64,000 bases of DNA from Archivesica marissinica (lineage: Eukaryota > Mollusca > Bivalvia > Venerida > Vesicomyidae), in contig CM026398.1 of assembly GCA_014843695.1 (NCBI GenBank), forward strand, positions 51,313,834-51,377,833. The letters run 5' to 3'. This document shows, piece by piece, positions 32,073 to 42,590 of the stretch. The notes under the pieces were generated by a model, which ran no database searches, had not been told where the DNA came from, and saw only the letters and a program-made list of their open reading frames with translations. The position numbers were made by a program, and so were the translations under genes. The first letter of the stretch is position 1. Each line of letters begins with the position of its first letter.

Positions 32073-32265
32073 GAGCTTCCGTGGTGTAATGGATACGGTG
32101 TTTGTGGCGTCACTAATGCGTTCCGTTGTCTATTTGAGACTTGCCAGAACCGTCGTAGTGGTACCTTTCGCAGGACACTAAAGTCCACTCTGCCTCTTCT
32201 GTCTCACTCGTTGTGATGGATTCCTTCTGAATGGTCTCGAGAGCGATTAATCTAAAGTTTTAAGT
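32073..32265 (+). mobile_element. SINE E copy 3, diverged
   Basis: The head CTTCCGTGGTGTAATGGATA resembles an Arg-type tRNA more than the other E copies do. The body has GCCTCTTCTGTCTCACTCG and TGATGGATTCC. The tail is CTCGAGAGCGATTAATC. The 51-bp array starts within 50 bp. Confidence 0.6.
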
Positions 32266-32312
32266 CTTTTGATAATACGTTTTAGCAATTTTTTCGTGAT
32301 GTTTATGGTAAA

Positions 32313-32975
32313 TATTTCAATGAAGTAGGGGAACCAGCCACTACAATACTTCATGTATACGGTAATGTCAATGGAGTAGGGGGGAACCAGCCACTACAAT
32401 ACTTCATGTATACAGTAATGTCAATGGAGTAGGGGGGAACCATCCACTACAATGCTTCATGTATACGGTAATGTCAATGAAGTAGGGGAACCAGCCACTA
32501 CACTACTTCATATATACAGTAATGTCAATGAAGTAGGGGAACCAGCCACTACACTACTTCATGTATACGGTAATGTCAATGAAGTAGGGGAACCAGCCAC
32601 TACAATACTTCATGTATACAGTAATGTCAATGAAGTAGGGGAACCAGCCACTACACTACTTCATGTATATGGTAATGTCAATGAAGTAGGGGAACCAGCC
32701 ACTACAATACTTCATGTATACGGTAATGTCAATGAAGTAGGGGAACCAGCCACTACAATACTTCATGTATACGGTAATGTCAATGAAGTAGGGGAACCAG
32801 CCACTACAATACTTCATGTATACGGTAATGTCAATGAAGTAGGGGAACCAGCCACTACAATACTTCATGTATACGGTAATGTCAATGAAGTAGGGGAACC
32901 AGCCACTACAATACTTCATGTATACAGTAATGTCAATGAAGTAGTGGGGAACCATCCACTACAATACTTCTGATT
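32313..32975. repeat. 51-bp minisatellite
   Basis: About 13 units including GGTAATGTCAATGAAGTAGG, GGAACCAGCCACTACAATAC and TTCATGTATAC. The period equals 17 codons, so a 173-codon plus frame and a 99-codon minus frame stay open. The first and last units differ most (GGAGTAGGGGGGAACC), as expected when the centre is homogenised. Confidence 0.95.
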
Positions 32976-33147
32976 AGATTGGCACTGCTGGAAACTCTGA
33001 TGTTTGCAATAAAAATAAGGCAGGAGAAAATTAGTAACAATAATTCATCAGAGTTGTTGTATCATTCCAGGGCTGTGTGATACAATGTTGGCATGATTGT
33101 AAATGTATACCCGAAACTCATCATTCAGTTGGTAGTTAACCCCTGCT
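32976..33147. other. Short spacer
   Basis: Nothing recognised between two minisatellites. Confidence 0.3.
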
Positions 33148-33935
33148 GCTGAAACAGGGGTTATTGTTTTTTTGGCTGCTTCTGTCTGTCTGTGAAACAG
33201 GGGTTATTGTTTTTGGCTGCTTCTGTCTGTCTGTGAAACAGGGGTTATTGGTTTTGCCTGCTTCTGTCTGTCTGTGAAACAAGGGTTATTGTTTTTTGGC
33301 TGCTTCTGTCTGTCTGTGAAACAGGGGTTATTGTTTTTGGCTGCTTCTGTCTGTCTGTGAAACAAGGGTTATTGTTTTTTGGCTGCTTCTGTCTGTGTGA
33401 AACAGGGGTTATTGTTTTTGGCTACATCTGTCTGTGAAACAGGGGTTATTGTTTTTGCCTGTTTCTGTCTGTCTGTGAAACAGGGGTTATTGTTTTTGGC
33501 TGCTTCTGTCTGTCTGTGAAACAGGGGTTATTGTTTTTGGCTGCTTCTGTCTGTCTGTGAAACAGGGGTTATTGGTTTTGCCTGCTTCTGTCTGTCTGTG
33601 AAACAGGGGTTATTGGTTTTGCCTGCCCCTGTCTGTCTGTGAAACAAGGGTTATTGTTTTTGGCTGCTTCTGTCTGTCTGTGAAACAGGGGTTATTGTTT
33701 TTGGCTGCTTCTGTCTGTCTGTGAAACAGGGGTTATTGTTTTTGGCTGCTTCTGTCTGTCTGTGAAACAGGGGTTATTGATTTTGCCTGCTTCTGTCTGT
33801 CTGTGAAACAGGGGTTATTGATTTTGCCTGCTTCTGTCTGTCTGTGAAACAAGGGTTATTGGTTTTGGCTGCTTCTGTCTGTCTGTGAAACAGGGGTTAT
33901 TGGTTTTGGCTGCATCTGTCTTTCTGTCTGCATTA
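33148..33935. repeat. 41-bp minisatellite
   Basis: About 19 units of CTGCTTCTGTCTGTCTGTGA plus AACAGGGGTTATTGTTTTTGG. Variants are TTGGTTTTGCC, AACAAGGG and units missing one CTGT. MITE4 begins within 30 bp of its end. Confidence 0.94.
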
Positions 33936-33961
33936 ACACTTTATATATCATGTTGATCTTT

Positions 33962-34133
33962 TTAACCTTTTGCACTTTAACGGCAGATAAAATTCACTTT
34001 TGCAAACAGCATAGAGCCAGATCAGACGTGATAGAATGTTCCGTCTGATCAGGCTCTATGCTGTTTACTATTCAGATAGTGGAGCTAAATCACTTGGCTG
34101 AATAGCAATAAACATAGATCCTGATCAGTAGTG
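33962..34133 (+). mobile_element. MITE4 copy 3, right part missing
   Basis: Starts TTAACCTTTTGCAC. The first hairpin is intact (CATAGAGCCAGATCAGACG / CGTCTGATCAGGCTCTATG). The second stops after ATCCTGATCAGTAG, where SINE A sequence begins, so the right end was lost by deletion or by the junction with the SINE. Confidence 0.75.
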
Positions 34134-34145
34134 ATGTGGTGTTAC

Positions 34146-34350
34146 AGGTGGGACTTTAAACCGAGGTCTCGTGTCGGTGATTTACACTGTGCACTGTATG
34201 TAAAAGAACCAGAGGAGACTCTAGAATGGGTCTCTGCCTGTATCATTGCACTATCCTCCAAATATCTAAAATGACTTAATATCTTCAGGAAGAGTCGCTC
34301 ATATGGGCAACCGGTAGCGACGATAAATAAATGTAAAATACACACAGTAA
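34146..34350 (+). mobile_element. SINE A copy 5, head missing
   Basis: Begins at GTGGGACTTTAAACCGAGG, about 90 bp inside the family, and runs to AAATGTAAAATACACAC. Confidence 0.82.
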
Positions 34351-34699
34351 GTAGGTCTCTGGTTATTGTAAACTGTACAATTTACTTCCTTTTCATGAAT
34401 CAATTGCAAAACTTATTGCATGCAGAATTGATAGAAAGCTCTCTTGTTACAACTACCAGTACATGCATTGTCTAATTATCAAAACATGGAGTATTTGAAC
34501 TAGAAACTATAAACTTATTACATAGTCAAATTCACCTTGATTGATAGGCAGACAATAGAAAAATGGCAGAGATAGATTACAACAACCAGCATTTTCTTTT
34601 CCAATTTTCATACCAGCTTGGTTTATGTTGACTTTTTCGTAGTTCCTGTCATAGCGAGGGTGAAAGAGAATTGGTGGATTAGTGGGAATCATGCAATAC
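34351..34699. other. Non-repetitive spacer
   Basis: No gene or repeat recognised. Confidence 0.3.
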
Positions 34700-34959
34700 A
34701 ACTGGGGTATAAAATGTGGAAGTCGTGTTTGCGCAGTGGATGCCCGTTCGCTTCAGGTGCGAAAGGTCTGGAGTTTGAGCTGTTACGATTGTGCCCTTAG
34801 GCAAGGCATTTAAATTCCACGTTGCCTCTTCTCTCTCCCTCGTGGCGATGGATTCCATCAGGAATGAGTTCTCGAGAGTGATTAATATATGTTGAAATAA
34901 CTTTTTTCGCAATCGAGCTAAAATAAATTTGTATAAACTATAACTGGGGTATAAAATGT
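34700..34959 (+). mobile_element. SINE E copy 4 with perfect 18-bp target duplication
   Basis: AACTGGGGTATAAAATGT flanks it at 34700-34717 and 34942-34959. The element between is a good E consensus: TTTGCGCAGTGGATGCCCG, TTCGCTTCAGGTGCGAA, CTTCTCTCTCCCTCGTGGCG, GAGAGTGATTAATATATG, ending AAATAAATTTGTATAAAC. A perfect duplication suggests a fairly recent insertion. A 101-codon minus frame across it is not a gene. Confidence 0.92.
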
Positions 34960-34971
34960 TGCTTGACGCAT

Positions 34972-35287
34972 AGCTAGCTAGCACAGACGGATCTGTAGTC
35001 CAGTGGTTAACACGCTGGACTGGTAATCCAGGGATAGCAGGTTTGATCCCCCGTCTAACCCTAATAAAATTAGCAGTCTTTCAGATGGGACGTTAAACCG
35101 AGGTCTCGTGTCGGTGCTTTACACCGTGCACGTAAAAGAACCAGAGGAGGCTCTGGAATAGGTCTCTTGTCTGTATCATTGCACTATCCTCCAAAATCTA
35201 AAATGACTAATCTCTTCAGGAGGCGTTGCTCATATGGGCAACCGGTAGCGATGATAAATAAACTTAAAACACACAAAGCTAGCTAGT
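34972..35287 (+). mobile_element. SINE A copy 6, full length, 10-bp target duplication
   Basis: AGCTAGCTAG flanks it at 34972-34981 and 35278-35287. The head is complete (GACGGATCTGTAGTCCAGTG, GGACTGGTAATCCAGG, AGGTTTGATCCCC), followed by the CCCTAATAAAATTAGCAGTC linker and the full body. This is the best reference copy on the plus strand. Confidence 0.92.
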
Positions 35288-36009
35288 GTAGGCGATTGTA
35301 TAATGGAAGTTGTCATGTGATTACAAATTTTGAAAAGTGAGATTTGTTTATTTTTAAGGATGGCTGTAGATTTACAGAAACTTAGATTGTCGTTGTTCAA
35401 TGTCATTTTGCATAGATTGCAGGGCTCAAGCTATAGATGGATGCAAATTATTGGGAGAAGTGAGAAAGCGAGCGATAGCGTCATCTAATGATATTATTTA
35501 ATAAATTTCAACATAATAGGTTAAAATACACAATACACATTAAATACAATATTTGAATAGAAGGAGTGCTTTACAATGGGGGGTGTATCTTACTTGACAG
35601 TATTTTGTATGCAAATGGTAACAAAATAATTTTTGTTTAATATTTTTTATTTTAGGGAGAAGTGGTGCCCCCAGGGGGTGGAGTCATGGTCCCAAGGGCG
35701 ACTACTTTGCCCATGTCGTCCTCTAGAATGAGCCCTTTTATTGAACATATGTATCAATGAGCCATACGTGTTGTATGCTCTAATACATACAGATTATTAT
35801 GTCAGGCCTCAAAAAACAATTATTTTCTGATCACTGGACTAGAGAACTTATAAATTACTCGTCCAAACTTTGGGTAAAATAAACCAAACATACATTTGTC
35901 AGAAATGGTAATTATCTAATGTCTATAACTTGACATTACAACATAATATAACACTACCTGCTGCTGCACTATCGGTATGAAGATACCCGAGACTTCGGTT
36001 TTAGTGATG
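35288..36009. other. Non-repetitive region
   Basis: About 720 bp without a recognised gene or repeat. A short C/G-rich patch GTGCCCCCAGGGGGTGG lies near 35666. Confidence 0.35.
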
Positions 36010-36180
36010 GGTTAGTTTATACAATTTTATTTTAGTTCTTACAACTTATATTAATCACTCTCGAGACCTCGCTCCTGATGGAATCCATCGCCACGAGGGA
36101 GAGAGAAGAGGCAACATGGAATTTAAATGCCTTGCCTAAGGGCACACATGTTACAGCTCCAGCGAGGCTCAAACTCAGTT
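36010..36180 (-). mobile_element. SINE E copy 5, head truncated
   Basis: Tail GTTTATACAATTTTATTTTAG on the left; body GGAATCCATCGCCACGAGG. It stops in the B-box region at GAGGCTCAAACTC. Confidence 0.8.
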
Positions 36181-36285
36181 ACTGTCAAACGGACAGACAG
36201 ACGCAACCATGCATGTGTATGTATGTACAGTGTGTCATCATTATAAAATAATATTTGACATTCAATGTGCCCGTGTAGATCTATA

Positions 36286-36460
36286 TACAGTCAAACCTGT
36301 GTTAGTGGCCACCTCCATTAAGCAGCCAGCCTGTACTATGCAGCCAGATTCCCAATATGTTGCTTTATTATACATTCAACCTCTATTAAGCAGCCACCTG
36401 CGCTAAGCAGTCACTTTCTCTGATTCCCTTGGCTGGCTGCTTAACACAGGATTGACTGTA
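36286..36460 (-). mobile_element. MITE3, inverted copy
   Basis: TA-CAGTCAAACCTGTGTTAG on the left, ACAGGATTGACTG-TA on the right. The interior matches 26017-26196 in reverse (CCACCTCCATTAAGCAGCC, CCCAATATGTTG). Confidence 0.8.
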
Positions 36461-36627
36461 TATTATTTCCAGCTTTCAGAGCTCGGCTTGAACAAATAAA
36501 AATGATATCCTTTGTGTAACTGTTACTTCACAGGGTGAAACAATGGTGCTGTGGTGGGAGGTACATGGTCAGAATGTGATCAAACTTGATCTGAAACTAT
36601 AGTGACCTCTATCAATGTTGTTAAAAG

Positions 36628-37197
36628 TAGTCCAATCCATCAAAGCAGTAGGTTAAAAGTAGTCCAATCCTTCAAAGCAGTAGGTTAAAAGTAGTCCAAT
36701 CCATCAAAGCAGTAGGTTAAAAGTAGTCCAATCCTTCAAAGCAGTAGGTTAAAAGTAGTCCAATCCATCAAAGCAGTAGGTTAAAAGTAGTCCAATCCTT
36801 CAAAGCAGTAGGTTAAAAGTAGTCCAATCCATCAAAGCAGTAGGTTAAAAGTAGTCCAATCCTTCAAAGCAGTAGGTTAAAAGTAGTCCAATCCATCAAA
36901 GCAGTAGGTTAAAAGTAGTCCAATCCTTCAAAGCAGTAGGTTAAAAGTAGTCCAATCCATCAAAGCAGTAGGTTAAAAGTAGTCCAATCCTTCAAAGCAG
37001 TAGGTTAAAAGTAGTCCAATCCATCAAAGCAGTAGGTTAAAAGTAGTCCAATCCTTCAAAGCAGTAGGTTAAAAGTAGTCCAATCCATCAAAGCAGTAGG
37101 TTAAAAGTAGTCCAATCCTTCAAAGCAGTAGGTTAAAAGTAGTCCAATCCATCAAATCAATAGGTTAAAAGTAGTCCAATCCATCAAAGCAGTAGGT
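36628..37197. repeat. 32-bp minisatellite with strict 64-bp dimer alternation
   Basis: About 18 units of GTTAAAAGTAGTCCAATCC plus ATCAAAGCAGTAG. Units with CCATC and CCTTC alternate without fail for 16 units, so the true period is 64 bp. The last two units break the pattern (ATCAAATCAATAG, then CCATC again). Confidence 0.96.
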
Positions 37198-37242
37198 TAG
37201 ATTGCAGAAAAGGCTTTATATTACACATCTTTTGAATCAGAT

Positions 37243-37550
37243 TTTTCATGAGAGACATCGGTCAGTTACTGCCCCTAAATACTCCCTGAAAGTAGTTTCC
37301 TCCGTTTTCTTCGTTCTTTCCTTTGCACATCATTTCATCCACTTTCTCATCTTATAATTATTAAATTAATATATCTCGACAGATATCCACTGGGTACTTA
37401 TCTGTTAATATTTGACAAAATCACAATTATCAAACAGCAACATCTGATTAGTGAACAACAATAAAAACAAAGGATTCCAACTGAAAGGACCGATATACAT
37501 TTCGTGATCAATCAGACTTTATCTGCCAAGGGAGGTAATAGAAAAGCCAG
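37243..37550 (-). mobile_element. Dispersed repeat R1, second copy
   Basis: Reverse of 10563-10935: starts GAGAGACATCGGTCAGTTAC and ends GCCAAGGGAGGTAATAGAAA. Identity is patchy but collinear over about 300 bp, with indels. Confidence 0.55.
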
Positions 37551-37624
37551 CAATGTGGCTCATACCCCCTCATATTTATTGTTTGTTTTGATAATTTTAT
37601 CTACATGAGTCACATTGTCAATAA

Positions 37625-37830
37625 GGTATCGAATTCTTTCGTGTGAGGAAGCAATCGTGCCGGCTTGGTGTAAGAGTAAGAATGGTGGTTCCACCCGAGT
37701 ACCCATGTCTGAAATACTGCACGGAAGGACACGTACCTGAGCTCTTTCCTCCACCAAATAACAGCTCGAGAGTCACCAAATGACCTAAAGCAACTCTAAA
37801 CCACAAAGCAAAACGAAAATAAAACATTGG
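37625..37830 (+). mobile_element. SINE F copy 3, 5'-truncated
   Basis: CGTGTGAGGAAGCAATC, GTGGTTCCACCCGAGTACCC and CTAAACCACAAAGCAAAACG correspond in order to the copy at 40121-40375. Confidence 0.65.
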
Positions 37831-38267
37831 TCATTGTATTGAACTGTGAGAATGCAAGCATTTTAATGTGAACGTTGCATGCCAGGCCAGCTCCTGCCAG
37901 TATTAAACAAGAAGATTTCTGTTCAGAGTGAAATAAAGTGAATTAATTACTTGTCATCTTTTAGACGGGCTCAAAAACTATTAAAAAAATCATTGGCAAA
38001 GTAGTAAAAGGCTTTTTGTATTTTCAAATTTATCTTTTTCCTTAATGAATATATCGCATGACAATATGCATTTTGCATGCTAATAAATCAGATTTCTCAA
38101 ATAGACAAATTATTGTTTCTTCGACCTGTCTATATACATGCGGTGATAAGAAAAAGACCGGATTCCGTGGCGTATTGATTGAAATAATTATTACTGATGA
38201 GTTCTATGTGCTTTCCTGCAGTAAAGTAGGATTTACGCAAAAATTGTCATAAGAAGCTTACCGTAGA
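37831..38267. other. Non-repetitive spacer
   Basis: No gene recognised. A 64-codon frame (38058-38252) has no supporting features. Confidence 0.3.
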
Positions 38268-38960
38268 GTAAGGCATACTAGTCAACATTAATACTGTGCT
38301 GTTACAAATTGTCATAAATACACGGTAATACTATAGTCAACATTAATATTGTGCTGTTACAAAAATTGCCATAAATATATAATAGAGCAAGCAAGGTATA
38401 CTTGTGAACATTAATATTGTGCTGTTACAAATTGCCATAGATAAATATAATTGTCAACATTAAAATTATACTGTTACAATTTGTCATAATTAAATAATAG
38501 AACAGGGTATACTTGTCAACTGTAGTAAGAGCGTTCTGTTACAAATTGTCATATAAATACACGGTATACTTGTCAACATTAATACTGTGCTGTTAAAAAT
38601 TATCATTAAAATAATAGAACAAGGTACTCTTGTGTGTGTTTTACGTTTATTTATCGTCGCTACCGGTTGCCCATATGAGCGACGCCTCCTGAAGAGATTA
38701 GTCATTTTAGATTTTTGGAGGATAGTGCAATGATACAGACAGAGACCCATTCCAGAGTCTCCTCTGGTTCTTTTACATGCACGGTGTACAGCACCGACAC
38801 AAGCTACCTCAGTTTAAAGTCCCAAATGAAAGACTGTTAATTGTATTAGGAACAGATGGGGGATCGAACCTATGATCCCTGGATTACCAGTCCAGCGTGT
38901 TACCACTGGACTACAGATCCGTCTGTAAGGTATTCTTGCCAACAATAAAAACTGTTTTAT
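38268..38960. repeat. Diverged ~60-bp tandem repeat split by SINE A
   Basis: About six imperfect units share GTCAACATTAATACTGTGCT, GTTACAAATTGTCATAA and GGTATACTTG. A partial unit (AAGGTATTCTTGCCAACA) appears after the SINE, so the SINE landed inside the array. Confidence 0.75.
38621..38938 (-). mobile_element. SINE A copy 7, 12-bp target duplication
   Basis: AAGGTACTCTTG at 38621-38632 and AAGGTATTCTTG at 38927-38938 (11 of 12 identical) flank a full-length inverted copy. The head on the right reads CCACTGGACTACAGATCCG. Confidence 0.9.
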
Positions 38961-38984
38961 GCAACTTCTGGTAAAGTATTAAAA

Positions 38985-39235
38985 TGCAACCAGTCAATGA
39001 AACTTCAGAAAGTGGCTGCTTAGCACAGGTGGCTGCTTAGCACAGGTGGCTGCTTAGAACAGGTGGCTGCTTAGCACAGGTGGCTGCTTAGCACAGGTGG
39101 CTGCTTAGCACAGGTGGCTGCTTAGCACAGGTGGCTGCTTTTATAGAAGTCAACTATGTAATTAAAATGTCACTTCGGTGAATATTGAAACTGGCTGCTT
39201 AATACAGGTTGGCCGCTTAACAGAGGTGACCACTC
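38985..39235 (+). mobile_element. MITE3 remnant with amplified interior
   Basis: Sequence from ACTTCAGAAAGTGGCTGC to GGTGACCACTCAGTATA corresponds to MITE3 without its canonical CAGTCAAACCTG ends. The motif GGTGGCTGCTTAGCACA, present once in 26017-26196, is repeated seven to eight times. Confidence 0.7.
39010..39140. repeat. 17-bp minisatellite from MITE3 interior
   Basis: Units of GGCTGCTTAGCACAGGT with one AGAACA variant. Confidence 0.9.
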
Positions 39236-39241
39236 AGTATA

Positions 39242-39769
39242 TTAACCCTTTCCCTCATAGTAGCACCTCTTGACGCCATCATCAATACGACATACAATGA
39301 CAATGTAGTAACCAAACCAATGTTCATAATAATGGCCAGAATCTCATGTAGTCCCAGTACTACGGAGGTGGGATAGATATGGGGACTACTTGTGTGTTTT
39401 ACGTTTATTTATCGTCACTACCGGTTGCCCATATGAGTAACGCCTCCTGAAGAGATTAGTCATTTTAGATTTTTGGAGGATAGTGCCATGATACAGACAG
39501 AGACCCATTCCAGAGTCTCCGACACGACACGAGACCTCGGTTTAACGTCCCATCTGAAAGACTGTTAATTTTATTAGGGTCAGATGGTGGATCAAACCTG
39601 CGATCCCTGGATTACCAGTCCAGCGTGTTACCACTGGACTACAGATCCGTCTGTATGATATCTAAATAGCTGTTGTTTATATGGAGATATAATAGTATAT
39701 TAACAATTTTCCAGTTTCAAATTTATTGGCATAATTAGCAACATTAACCTCTATGAAGGAAAGGGTTAA
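39242..39769 (-). mobile_element. MITE1 copy 3, split by SINE A
   Basis: TTAACCCTTTCCCTCATAG to GGAAAGGGTTAA. Relative to 7012-7252 it is inverted. It is interrupted by SINE A (39391-39653), with about 10 bp lost at the junction, and has about 45 extra bp near its right end (CAATTTTCCAGTTTCAAAT). Confidence 0.8.
39391..39653 (-). mobile_element. SINE A copy 8, nested in MITE1
   Basis: The tail TGTGTGTTTTACGTTTATTT is on the left and CTGGACTACAGATCCGTCTG on the right. A segment around TTCTTTTACGTGCACGGTG is deleted. No target duplication is visible. Confidence 0.85.
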
Positions 39770-40032
39770 TGGTTAAGCTGTATTCCTAGGACTAGTACAA
39801 ACAGAATAGGTCAAGCTGTGCTAATTTTACTTAGATTGATTGATTATGATGACTTTGTTAGCACATGTTCAATCCTTGTCAAGTGGGAGCCCAGCTGCTG
39901 CAGGATTAGTTTAAGTAGGGCCATTGCCGGCTTCCTTTGATGTTTATATTATAAGTGGCACACTCTGGCTTATGACCTTGTTTGGGCAATGGACAATTGA
40001 TTTTGTTCATGATGGGCTAAGTAATCAGTAGA
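39770..40032. other. Non-repetitive spacer
   Basis: No gene or repeat recognised. Confidence 0.3.
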
Positions 40033-40121
40033 TTAACCCATTCAACACCAAGTAACTCACATGGACTGGTCCATGATATTTTTAGACCAATAAATTAATA
40101 ACAAAATTACATTTGGATCAG
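40033..40121 (+). mobile_element. MITE2 left-half fragment
   Basis: TTAACCCATTCAACACC through AAATTACATTTGGATCA, then stops where SINE F begins. The right half is not found beyond the SINE, so it was lost. Confidence 0.75.
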
Positions 40122-40375
40122 TAGTTACGGTCGTTTACTTCAAAGCACTTGCCTCTCACCACTGTAGGTTCGAATCCCACGAATCATGTGAGGAAGGTAT
40201 CCAGCTGGCATGTTGTGGTAGGTTGGTGGTTCTACCCGGGTGCCTGTCCGTGCCTGCAATACTGTTCAGAGGAGCATGTGTGGTCTTCCTCTACCAATAA
40301 TAGCTGGAAAGTCATCATAATATTATGACCTAAGCTGTTGGTGCAACGTTAAACCACAACAAGCAAAACAAATAT
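40121..40375 (+). mobile_element. SINE F copy 4
   Basis: The B box GTAGGTTCGAATCCCACG is followed by ATCATGTGAGGAAGGTATCC, GGTTGGTGGTTCTACCCGGG and CGTTAAACCACAACAAGC. The best-preserved F copy in the window. Confidence 0.7.
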
Positions 40376-40414
40376 TTAGTGATTTACCAAACTAGTTAAA
40401 ATGATGCACTTCTC

Positions 40415-40428
40415 GTTTCCATGGCAAC
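40415..40428 (+). promoter_or_regulatory. RFX-type X-box match
   Basis: GTTTCCATGGCAAC fits the 14-bp X-box consensus (GTNNCC-AT-GGNAAC) recognised by RFX factors, which in animals often mark ciliary genes. No gene start is visible nearby, so function is doubtful. Confidence 0.25.
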
Positions 40429-40467
40429 ATAAAGAAGAACGAGGTGAACAATCAACACTTATAACCC

Positions 40468-40690
40468 TTAACCTGCCGAATAAATTGGACGGAATGTGCA
40501 AACAATATAGCATCTGATCAGGATCTATGTTGTTTGCTATTCATGCAAACAAGTGTTTTAGCTCCACTATCCAAATAGCAAACAACATAGAGTCTGATCG
40601 GACGGCACATTTTCTACACAGTTTGTGCTGTCTGATGAGGCTTTATGCTGTTTGCAAAGGCAACTTTCATTTGCGATTGGCAGGCATTAA
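40468..40690 (-). mobile_element. MITE4 copy 4
   Basis: TTAACCTGCCGAATAAATTG to GATTGGCAGGCATTAA. It contains GATCAGGATCTATGTTGTTTG and CAAACAACATAGAGTCTGATC hairpin arms, more diverged than in the other copies. Confidence 0.7.
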
Positions 40691-40719
40691 GTTGTTTTTC
40701 GGAAAACATTGACACATTG

Positions 40720-40934
40720 TACAAAGGGTACATTTTATGACCTACAAAGGGTACATGTTATGACCTACAAACGGTACATTTTATGACCTACAAACGGTAC
40801 ATTTTATGACCTACAAAGGGTACATTTTATGACCTACAAAGGGTACATGTTATGACCTACAAACGGTACATTTTATGACCTACAAAGGGTACATTTTATG
40901 ACCTACAAAGGGTACATTTTATGACCTACAAAGG
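40720..40934. repeat. 23-bp minisatellite
   Basis: About nine units of TACAAAGGGTACATTTTATG plus ACC. Variants are AACGG and ACATGTT. Confidence 0.93.
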
Positions 40935-40955
40935 GGAATATGAAAAAATCATGTG

Positions 40956-41303
40956 TACAGTCAAACCTATCTTAAGCAGCCAGCCGGCCGAGTTAGTGAT
41001 AAAAAATGGCTGCATAGCTCATGTTGCTGCTTAACCCATTCAACACCAAGTAACTCACATGGACTGGTCCATGATATTCATAAACCAATAAATGAATCAG
41101 AAAATCACATTTGGACAAGTTCATTTATCAAAATGGGTAATTATGTCTAAAAATAGTCATATCACTGGCAAAAAGTGCAGATCCTGATGAGACGGCTCGT
41201 TACGAGCCGGCTCATCTGGATCTACACTTTTTGTAAGCCTATTTAGAGGTCTGCGGTGTTGAAAGGGTTAATAGAGGTGACCGCTAAAACAGGTTTGACT
41301 GTA
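40956..41303 (+). mobile_element. MITE3 copy split by MITE2
   Basis: TA-CAGTCAAACCTATCTTAAG on the left and AACAGGTTTGACTG-TA on the right. Between them MITE2 sits exactly in the TTAA of GCTGCTTAATAGAGG. Confidence 0.88.
41031..41271 (+). mobile_element. MITE2, intact reference copy
   Basis: TTAACCCATTCAACACC to GGTGTTGAAAGGGTTAA, 241 bp including both TTAA. The known MITE3 sequence on either side shows that TTAA was duplicated on insertion, which supports piggyBac-type transposition. The hairpin lies at about 41176-41232. Confidence 0.9.
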
Positions 41304-42315
41304 CTCTCGCAACATTTTTGAGGGGAAGGGGGAGGAGGAGGGAGAAACTGACCAATCATGTAGCTTGTTATACTCAATCATTGATTCCACCAAAATATAC
41401 GACGGCAATTTGAAAATGGAGACAACATTGAAAGTAATGGAGTCTAACATTTTGATAGATTAACCGATCCTTTGCTAAAGATTACTATATCAAAACGCAC
41501 CATAATACATCATTCGTGAAAGATACACGTAAAATACAATAACAAAACCCATAATGGTCAACAATGGAGCGCCAATTTCCGTATAAACCTATTACGAGTA
41601 ATTGATAGCTGGTTGGGTGGCTCACAATGGCGGATCAATCTAGCTATATCTACTAAATGGATTCAGTAATCAGCTAATGTGATTTGGCGACTCTTTCATC
41701 TAATGTTCACTATTATTCACTGTTTCGATTTGCCTCTCCTTGTAAAGTCTTATTTCACGATATTACGTCTCAACAATTTTCCTTTTACGGTTAGATAACT
41801 TAGCATGAAATTATCGGTATGATACAATTATGGGTAGATTATATTATGGGTATTTAGAGTGGGTGATTTTCGCATTAGGAAACCTTTACCTCTACTTTAA
41901 TCTCTGATTTTACTTGTAAATCTATAAAGATGTGTGTTTGATAAGCTTATTCCACTATGATTAATGTACTTGAAGTGTGTTATTTCTTACATCTTCTGGG
42001 TAGTTAATACTACCTATCTGCTAAGAAGACATCAAAGAAACAGATTGGAAATTTTTCAAAGATTAAAGATTCAAGAAAAATATGTCAATTTGTTAATCTA
42101 GAAAATGTCAGTATCAGTTCCAGCGGGGGGGGGGGGGGGCAGGGGGGTGTCTAATGGGTTGTCTACTAATGATATATGTGTACTTCTCTTTACAATATTT
42201 ACATCTCTATTGCATTTTCTTCATGAACAGAATCTGATAAGCCCAGCCCAGAAAGCTAGCGACAGTGTTTGTATATAATTTTGTATGAATTTCCTCACTA
42301 ATGATATGCAGCTGA
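41304..42315. other. Non-repetitive region with a G-run
   Basis: About 1 kb without a recognised gene. A run of 14 G lies near 42125-42138. Confidence 0.35.
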
Positions 42316-42590
42316 CATGCGCACTCGATGTTACGGACATGCGCACTCGATGTTACGAGCATGCGCACTCGATGTTACGGGCATGCGCACTCGATGTTAC
42401 GGGCATGCTCACTCGATGTTACGGGCATGTACACTCGATGTTACGGACATGCACACTCGATGTTACGGGCATGTGCACTCGATGTTACGGACATGCGCAC
42501 TCGATGTTACGGGCATGCGCACTCGATGTTACGGGCATGCGCATTCGATGTTACGGACATGCGCACTCGATGTTACGGGCATGCGCATTC
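42316..42590. repeat. 22-bp minisatellite
   Basis: About 12 units of ATGCGCACTCGATGTTACGG plus GC or AC. It is CpG-rich compared with the rest of the window. Three overlapping plus-strand frames (99 to 141 codons) are artefacts of a stop-free unit. Confidence 0.95.

Noticed and set aside
36628..37197. Regularly spaced repeats considered as a CRISPR array
   Set aside because: There are no unique spacers. The repeat is contiguous, and the surrounding DNA is eukaryotic in character.
42316..42590. CpG-rich patch considered as a CpG-island promoter
   Set aside because: The CpGs come from the 22-bp tandem unit and no gene follows.
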